This document shows, piece by piece, positions 57,189 to 64,000 of a stretch of 64,000 nucleotides of DNA. Below the pieces are notes generated by a model. That model had not been told where the DNA came from, did not search any database, and saw only the letters and a program-made list of their open reading frames with translations. Position 1 is the stretch's first letter. Each line of letters opens with the position of its first letter. Source of the stretch: Lepisosteus oculatus (taxonomy: Eukaryota > Chordata > Actinopteri > Semionotiformes > Lepisosteidae); assembly GCF_040954835.1 (NCBI RefSeq), contig NW_027168309.1:124001-188000 (forward strand), given 5' to 3'. The translations under genes were made by a program, and so were the position numbers.

Positions 57189-57467
57189 GACGGCCTCCCT
57201 GCGTGTGGCGCACAACTGCTCTTTTTATTTCCTACATAAGTGATGAAAGAGTTGAAAGTTTCAACGACAAACGCAGACGTCACTTTGAGCGCTTGGTGTT
57301 GTAGCACAAATCATCACATGCTGCTCTACACTGGATTATAAAAGCCGACACATTTTCCAAACATTTTAATGCTGGAGTCACACTGTAGTATTAATAACAG
57401 TGCGATACTCGAGGAGCGTAGTGGGATCGCGGTGGCTCATCAGACCGCCCCGGGACAGGGGGCACGC

Positions 57468-57550
57468 GTCAGGATGGCCGAGCGGTCTAAGGCGCTGCGT
57501 TCAGGTCGCAGTCTCCCCTGGAGGCGTGGGTTCGAATCCCACTCCTGACA
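57468..57550 (+). tRNA. tRNA-Leu-CAG: tRNA-Leu (CAG), unit 15
   Basis: Gene identical by eye to 1173-1255. A private C-to-A change lies 4 nt upstream, at 57464, close to where the transcript should start. Confidence 0.97.
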
Positions 57551-57901
57551 AAAAGCTTGCTCAGTGCCGTCTCCAGTCGGGTGCAAATGGGTGAAGCAGC
57601 CTGACGCAGGGAACGTGCGCCGATAGGCGTAGGTGTATCCCCTGCCTCTTCCGATTTAGCTCGTGCTCCATAGGATGGAAGCGGATGCTCTGGCTTTTTG
57701 ACTCGAATATAACCTGATCACAACAGAAGGCCGTGCAGCCCAGTGCTGGTTTAAGAATGCCTCGTGTCTTCAGGCCCCTATTCCTTCAGGTTACCCCTTT
57801 GGAATAGTCGTCCGAAAAAGACGGGAAAGGAAAAGCATGTAAGCTCCCACACACTGCGTTAGCATTAGCGGTTGGAATCTGATGGGAGAAAAGCAACCTG
57901 G

Positions 57902-57973
57902 CTCGCCGTCAAGCAATCCATCCCTGGTCTCCCACGTGACAGGCGGGGATACGCACCACTATACTAACGAGGA
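57902..57973 (-). pseudogene. tRNA-Asp (GTC) pseudogene, unit 15
   Basis: Same sequence and lesions as 1607-1678. Confidence 0.88.
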
Positions 57974-58384
57974 GCGCTTGCTTGGCGCTTGAAGACACTT
58001 CCTCTTGCGGCTACTACTGTTTCCGGTTTCGTCTTTTCTTTTCATTCCTCCCAGAGGAGCGCATGAAAACGTTTCCATCTGCGCCATCCTCACCCCTCCA
58101 ATGCTATGGTCCCTGCTCCTCCTGGTGCACTGCAAACACTCATTCAGCTGGTTCTTTCAGTTTGAATAATTAGGTCTTCAAAGGCTGGAAGTAGGGCGCA
58201 AAAGACATGCCAATGCCAAAAGCGTGGCTGTGTGCTTCCAGCTGTGAAATGTCACTGGTGGATGTTGAAGACATTACTTCCAAGGCAGCAGGTCCAAGCG
58301 ATTTAGCGTTTGTACAAGAAGCAGGAAGAGAGAAACGGCACTCCGCCTTTTTCTGGGCAGGCCGAAGCGACAGGAGAAGGGCGC

Positions 58385-58466
58385 CTTAGTGGGCAGGATT
58401 CGAGCCGACGCGGGGAGACCCCAATGGCTTTCTAGCCCATCGCCTTAACCGCTCGGCCACGACTAC
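58385..58466 (-). pseudogene. tRNA-Ser (AGA) pseudogene, unit 15, further damaged
   Basis: Adds a fourth stem defect to those at 2090-2171: plus-strand T at 58386 turns C72 into A, breaking the terminal G1-C72 acceptor pair. Confidence 0.85.
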
Positions 58467-59223
58467 AGGGAGCGCCGCCGCCGCCGGCTTGCGATCATTT
58501 AACACGGAGGGCGAGGCGGCGGCGGTAACCTTTTTCAATGTCGCTCTCCGCTTCCCCCCAAAAAAAAGCCAAATGACATGCTAGCACTCGGACACCCTTC
58601 AGAAGACTGAAGGGTGGCTTAAAGCTGGAAGGATTAGGTCTCCCCGTTCCGACGCGACAATCGAACTTCCTTAGGCAGAGAGAAAGCAACATCGAGGAGC
58701 GTCAACAAGACTTTAGAAGCTGCGCCACACGCCACTTTCAGTCGCAGTCACAGCAGTTTTAAAGGCAGGAATCGCCTTTGCGAACGCCATGAGAAACAGA
58801 ACGCAAGCTCAGGTCCTGCGGTTTAACAAACAGCCACGGCTTTCATGCGACTGGACATTTCTTTTCTGGAGCGAATTCACTTTCAACTTCAAGAAATTCA
58901 CACAACTTGCGAAATACGAAATACAAATCTGGCTCATCGCTGCACAAGAAATACCGCCGGCTGGCAAGAAAATGACAACGGTGTTTTTCCTTAACGAAAA
59001 ACTTCCCATGGAGAAAAACAACGGCTGTGCGTCTCTGTCGGCTTGATTCAGTTTAATGCAAGTATTCATTCTCCTCCTGGAAAATACAGCTTGCGAAAGA
59101 TGAAATACAATTCTTGGCTTTTCTGGGTGAGTGCAGAAGAAATCCTGCCGGCTGGCAGAAGAATTCCAGCCTTTTTTACTCTTTAACCAGAAACTTGCGA
59201 ATGATACAAAGCAAGCGGGGTGC

Positions 59224-59277
59224 GTTTCTGTGCAGCTGTTAACTGAACAGCTGCTGCTTCAAGCCCACCCAGGGCTC
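59224..59277 (+). pseudogene. tRNA-Asn relic, unit 15
   Basis: Same as the relic at 2929-2982. Confidence 0.75.
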
Positions 59278-60341
59278 ATTCCGATTTCAACATCATGCCC
59301 CCTGAAGGTAGACTGGATTTCTTTGCGAAGCATTCACCTTTTGGACGTTTCAGGAAAGGTGCGTGTCGATGCCAGACTTGAAAAGCTTTCCATACAAAGA
59401 AACAACATAGTGCTTTTGATTGATGGGAAACGGCAAGAGCGGTTTGAGCAGCTCCGGCCTCTCAACCGCTTTACAATGTGATCGGCACCTCGGTAGCCAG
59501 TTTAGAAGGCTGAAAAGGATGCTGGAAGCACAGCGACGTTCTAAAACCAGCGCTTGAAAAGCATCTGCATACATAAAATGTCCATTTCCCCAAAGCTGAA
59601 TCTGCATCTTCAGAAGATTGTCAGCTATACGTTTTCGTTCTTTGTTTCCTTTTTTTACGACAAGCTTTCGAGAAATGAACTGTCTATTGTGATGAAGGCT
59701 GCATTAGAAATTGTGCATCTAGCTTAGTTCAATGAAATCGGGAGGTGCACCTGTCTCAAGCGGATGGCTCTTTGCAGGCACACTACGGAAACCTGCGGGC
59801 GCAAGTTGGGAGAAGTGACTCTTGCAGAGTGTTGAGCTTCGAGAAGAGGGCTCCGCTCAGGAAGATATTTCCACATGTTGAAGAGTCGCTTTTCGCCCTT
59901 TCTTTCCCACATTTTTCCAGTGCGGTTATTGATCGCGTTCAAAATGTTTTCCCAACGTACGTGTTACCTGCAAAATCACAGTGAAACTGTTATGCCCAAA
60001 AGATTCCTAATAGTTATTGTATTAGAATAGCTCTCCAATTTCTTAGCCTTCGTACACGCAATGTTTAAGGAAACGCTAGAGTAAATGAAACTGTAAATAG
60101 ACAGGAGCTCTTCTTAGTTTTCATACAAGTTATGATGGCTGCAGCTCCTATCTGCGTCCCGGTGACCGGAGCCAAGGGATTATCTGCGGAACCCTTGATT
60201 TATCTCTCGGGCAAGGAGCTAGATACGCCCTTTTCATCTCGGTTTGATCACACCTGTGCATTAAAACGCAGTGCTCGGTACCATCGAGGTGTAAGAGGTT
60301 CAAGGATGAGCGGGAAACTTTGTTAATAAGGAGACGGGCAC

Positions 60342-60414
60342 CGCCCAACGTGGGGCTCGAACCCACGACCCTGAGATTAAGAGTCTCATGCTCTACCGAC
60401 TGAGCTAGCCGGGC
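60342..60414 (-). tRNA. tRNA-Lys-CTT: tRNA-Lys (CTT), unit 15
   Basis: Identical by eye to 4047-4119. It is the fourteenth and last intact tRNA-Lys position in the window, counting the unit 6 variant. Confidence 0.97.
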
Positions 60415-61235
60415 GCCGGTGGAGCTGGTGGCTAACTTGTCCCTGTTGACGGCAATTTGACAAGGTATACTTCCTGGCTTTTCATCATGTGCTGACCGGA
60501 TTCGAGAGTAGCACACCCTGTTCTTTGTTGATTACTGTACCTCCAGCAGCGCAAATGTCAGTAATCATTGAAATGTACGACCTACAATCTCCTCAGCATG
60601 CCCGCGTGGACTCCTCAGTGATCATCCTTCTACGTTCTGCTGTAGTTTTCATGCAAGTGAAAACCGTGCTCCAAATAACAGCGGCACAGTTGTATCCTGC
60701 GGTAAGCATTCTTCTAATTCCATCGTTTTGCTCCAGGTAAAAGGTAGCGCATCATAGTGTTGATATTCCAAGGTTTCAGAGTCCGTATTGGATGGCTTGG
60801 ATGCAGACATCGCTCAGAGCTCCCAGTATGATTTTCCCGAGTTCAGTTTTGCAGTGTTTTAGTGCTTTACTACTTCCAGTGGGCCTTTGAATGCTCTGCT
60901 AAGTAGAGACGTGACATAATTACTAATGCGACCGAGTGTGCTGGCTGTTCCTGGTTCGTAATGATTAACGCGAGAAATCAATATAAACATAACTGCTTCG
61001 ATTTCGAGGTTCAGTTGAAGCTTTCAAAGAAACTATCAAAGACCTCAGAACAACCGAAGACACATTTGGTCATCTCCGTATTGGTGAAGATTAAAGAGTC
61101 CCGCAAGTGTCAAGCTTGCACAAACACACACGAGAGAGAAACTCAGGACAGAATTTAAAGAAAGGGAGATGCAGACTATTTGAAGGCACTTTGCTAACCC
61201 AATGGCATGCTTATGAATCGTGCATAGGACACACG

Positions 61236-61307
61236 TAGCAGAGGATGGTTTCGATCCATCGACCTCTGGGTTATGGGCCCAGCACGCTTCCGCTGCGCCA
61301 CTCTGCT
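61236..61307 (-). tRNA. tRNA-iMet-CAT: Initiator tRNA-Met (CAT), unit 16
   Basis: Canonical gene; the 5' flank is back to the T form, unlike units 12-15. Confidence 0.97.
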
Positions 61308-61586
61308 GACGGCCTCTCTGCGTGTGGCGCACAACTGCTCTTTTTATTTCCTACATAAGTGATGAAAGAGTTGAAAGTTTCAACGACAAACGCAGACGTC
61401 ACTTTGAGCGCTTGGTGTTGTAGCACAAATCATCACATGCTGCTCTACACTGGATTATAAAAGCCGACACATTTTCCAAACATTTTAATGCTGGAGTCAC
61501 ACTGTAGTATTAATAACAGTGCGATACTCGAGGAGCGTAGTGGGATCGCGGTGGCTCATCAGACCGCCCCGGGACAGGGGGCCCGC

Positions 61587-61669
61587 GTCAGGATGGCCGA
61601 GCGGTCTAAGGCGCTGCGTTCAGGTCGCAGTCTCCCCTGGAGGCGTGGGTTCGAATCCCACTCCTGACA
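61587..61669 (+). tRNA. tRNA-Leu-CAG: tRNA-Leu (CAG), unit 16
   Basis: Identical by eye to 1173-1255. Confidence 0.97.
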
Positions 61670-62020
61670 AAAAGCTTGCTCAGTGCCGTCTCCAGTCGGG
61701 TGCAAATGGGTGAAGCAGCCTGACGCAGGGAACGTGCGCCGATAGGCGTAGGTGTATCCCCTGCCTCTTCCGATTTAGCTCGTGCTCCATAGGATGGAAG
61801 CGGATGCTCTGGCTTTTTGACTCGAATATAACCTGATCACAACAGAAGGCCGTGCAGCCCAGTGCTGGTTTAAGAATGCCTCGTGTCTTCAGGCCCCTAT
61901 TCCTTCAGGTTACCCCTTTGGAATAGTCGTCCGAAAAAGACGGGAAAGGAAAAGCATGTAAGCTCCCACACACTGCGTTAGCATTAGCGGTTGGAATCTG
62001 ATGGGAGAAAAGCAACCTGG

Positions 62021-62092
62021 CTCGCCGTCAAGCAATCCATCCCTGGTCTCCCACGTGACAGGCGGGGATACGCACCACTATACTAACGAGGA
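62021..62092 (-). pseudogene. tRNA-Asp (GTC) pseudogene, unit 16
   Basis: Same sequence and lesions as 1607-1678. Confidence 0.88.
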
Positions 62093-62503
62093 GCGCTTGC
62101 TTGGCGCTTGAAGACACTTCCTCTTGCGGCTACTACTGTTTCCGGTTTCGTCTTTTCTTTTCATTCCTCCCAGAGGAGCGCATGAAAACGTTTCCATCTG
62201 CGCCATCCTCACCCCTCCAATGCTATGGTCCCTGCTCCTCCTGGTGCACTGCAAACACTCATTCAGCCGGTTCTTTCAGTTTGAATAATTAGGTCTTCAA
62301 AGGCTGGAAGTAGGGCGCAAAAGACATGCCAATGCCAAAAGCGTGGCTGTGTGCTTCCAGCTGTGAAATGTCACTGGTGGATGTTGAAGACATTACTTCC
62401 AAGGCAGCAGGTCCAAGCGATTTAGCGTTTGTACAAGAAGCAGGAAGAGAGAAACGGCACTCCGCCTTTTTCTGGGCAGGCCGAAGCGACAGGAGAAGGG
62501 CGC

Positions 62504-62585
62504 CGTAGTGGGCAGGATTCGAGCCGACGCGGGGAGACCCCAATGGCTTTCTAGCCCATCGCCTTAACCGCTCGGCCACGACTAC
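62504..62585 (-). pseudogene. tRNA-Ser (AGA), probable pseudogene, unit 16
   Basis: Same as 2090-2171. Confidence 0.8.
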
Positions 62586-63342
62586 AGGGAGCGCCGCCGC
62601 CGCCGGCTTGCGATCATTTAACACGGAGGGCGAGGCGGCGGCGGTAACCTTTTTCAATGTCGCTCTCCGCTTCCCCCCAAAAAAAAGCCAAATGACATGC
62701 TAGCACTCGGACACCCTTCAGAAGACTGAAGGGTGGCTTAAAGCTGGAAGGATTAGGTCTCCCCGTTCCGACGCGACAATCGAACTTCCTTAGGCAGAGA
62801 GAAAGCAACATCGAGGAGCGTCAACAAGACTTTAGAAGCTGCGCCACACGCCACTTTCAGTCGCAGTCACAGCAGTTTTAAAGGCAGGAATCGCCTTTGC
62901 GAACGCCATGAGAAACAGAACGCAAGGTCAGGTCCTGCGGTTTAACAAACAGCCACGGCTTTCATGCGACTGGACATTTCTTTTCTGGAGCGAATTCACT
63001 TTCAACTTCAAGAAATTCACACAACTTGCGAAATACGAAATACAAATCTGGCTCATCGCTGCACAAGAAATACCGCCGGCTGGCAAGAAAATGACAACGG
63101 TGTTTTTCCTTAACGAAAAACTTCCCATGGAGAAAAACAACGGCTGTGCGTCTCTGTCGGCTTGATTCAGTTTAATGCAAGTATTCATTCTCCTCCTGGA
63201 AAATACAGCTTGCGAAAGATGAAATACAATTCTTGGCTTTTCTGGGTGAGTGCAGAAGAAATCCTGCCGGCTGGCAGAAGAATTCCAGCCTTTTTTACTC
63301 TTTAACCAGAAACTTGCGAATGATACAAAGCAAGCGGGGTGC

Positions 63343-63396
63343 GTTTCTGTGCAGCTGTTAACTGAACAGCTGCTGCTTCAAGCCCACCCAGGGCTC
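63343..63396 (+). pseudogene. tRNA-Asn relic, unit 16
   Basis: Same as the relic at 2929-2982; the rest of this unit's long spacer runs to the window edge. Confidence 0.75.
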
Positions 63397-64000
63397 ATTC
63401 CGATTTCAACATCATGCCCCCTGAAGGTAGACTGGATTTCTTTGCGAAGCATTCACCTTTTGGACGTTTCAGGAAAGGTGCGTGTCGATGCCAGACTTGA
63501 AAAGCTTTCCATACAAAGAAACAACATAGTGCTTTTGATTGATGGGAAACGGCAAGAGCGGTTTGAGCAGCTCCGGCCTCTCAACCGCTTTACAATGTGA
63601 TCGGCACCTCGGTAGCCAGTTTAGAAGGCTGAAAAGGATGCTGGAAGCACAGCGACGTTCTAAAACCAGCGCTTGAAAAGCATCTGCATACATAAAATGT
63701 CCATTTCCCCAAAGCTGAATCTGCATCTTCAGAAGATTGTCAGCTATACGTTTTCGTTCTTTGTTTCCTTTTTTTACGACAAGCTTTCGAGAAATGAACT
63801 GTCTATTGTGATGAAGGCTGCATTAGAAATTGTGCATCTAGCTTAGTTCAATGAAATCGGGAGGTGCACCTGTCTCAAGCGGATGGCTCTTTGCAGGCAC
63901 ACTACGGAAACCTGCGGGCGCAAGTTGGGAGAAGTGACTCTTGCAGAGTGTTGAGCTTCGAGAAGAGGGCTCCGCTCAGGAAGATATTTCCACATGTTGA

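Larger units (their letters stand above)
56296..60414 (+). repeat. Tandem tDNA unit 15, most divergent
   Basis: Full unit with C at offset 903 (57198). Four private substitutions were noticed: 57464 (C to A, just 5' of tRNA-Leu), 58149 (C to T), 58386 (G to T, in the tRNA-Ser pseudogene) and 60160 (G to C). Most other units have none or one. Confidence 0.98.
60415..64000 (+). repeat. Tandem tDNA unit 16, cut by window edge
   Basis: The first 3,586 bp of a unit; its tRNA-Lys lies beyond the window. Private variants are C at 60432 (offset 18) and G at 62927 (offset 2513). It has reverted to T at offset 903, which marks the right border of the units 12-15 block. Confidence 0.98.

Noticed and set aside
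1-64000. CRISPR array, satellite DNA, ribosomal RNA array or bacterial operon
   Set aside because: The period is 4.1 kb with tRNA genes inside; there are no short regular repeats with spacers, no 5S, 18S or 28S sequence and no bacterial-style coding density. I also saw no U6, 7SK or 7SL sequence.
1-64000. LTR, LINE, SINE or DNA transposon as carrier of the unit
   Set aside because: No terminal repeats, target-site duplications, reverse transcriptase or transposase frames, or poly-A tails were seen at unit boundaries. The unit repeats seamlessly head to tail.

Overview
This window is one long tandem array of transfer RNA genes from a eukaryotic nuclear genome, almost certainly a vertebrate. 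A 4,119-bp unit repeats head to tail from the first base to the last. There are 13 complete units, two units truncated against each other at an internal rearrangement (units 10 and 11), and a partial unit at the right edge (unit 16). The vertebrate call rests mainly on the initiator methionine tRNA, whose T-arm matches the vertebrate form and not the insect form as I remember them. The lysine (CTT) and leucine (CAG) genes also look like their vertebrate counterparts. No tRNA gene encodes the 3' CCA, and all have internal A and B boxes for RNA polymerase III. I cannot name the species.

Layout of one unit (coordinates of unit 1): an 821-bp spacer; initiator tRNA-Met(CAT) on the minus strand, 822-893; a 279-bp divergent spacer; tRNA-Leu(CAG) on the plus strand, 1173-1255; a 351-bp convergent spacer; a decayed tRNA-Asp(GTC) on the minus strand, 1607-1678; a 411-bp spacer; a damaged tRNA-Ser(AGA) on the minus strand, 2090-2171; an 1,875-bp spacer; and tRNA-Lys(CTT) on the minus strand, 4047-4119. 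The long spacer holds a D-arm-less relic of tRNA-Asn(GTT) at 2929-2982 and a diverged internal duplication. Each unit therefore carries three intact-looking genes, two full-length pseudogenes and one relic. I see no convincing protein-coding gene; the short open frames recur identically in every unit and several only translate tRNA genes.

The units are nearly identical. I noticed only about 14 variable sites and one 1-base deletion across about 15.5 units, so the array is strongly homogenised. Several variants are shared by neighbouring units (units 1-3, 2-3 and 12-15), and one recurs in units 4, 8 and 12. This pattern fits unequal exchange or gene conversion. Some variants hit functional positions: a B-box C56-to-U change in one tRNA-Lys (unit 6), a G31-C39 to G31-U39 change in the initiator tRNA of units 2 and 3, and loss of the first acceptor pair of tRNA-Ser in unit 15.

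The main structural event lies at 40499-40587. There 1,453 bp spanning the end of unit 10 and the start of unit 11 are replaced by 83 bp of inverted repeat sequence, with 4-bp and 2-bp microhomologies at the two joins. The event removed one tRNA-Lys gene and left an inverted 3' half that begins at its anticodon. A second oddity is that none of the three intact genes has an oligo-T terminator close to its 3' end, while the dead tRNA-Asp does.
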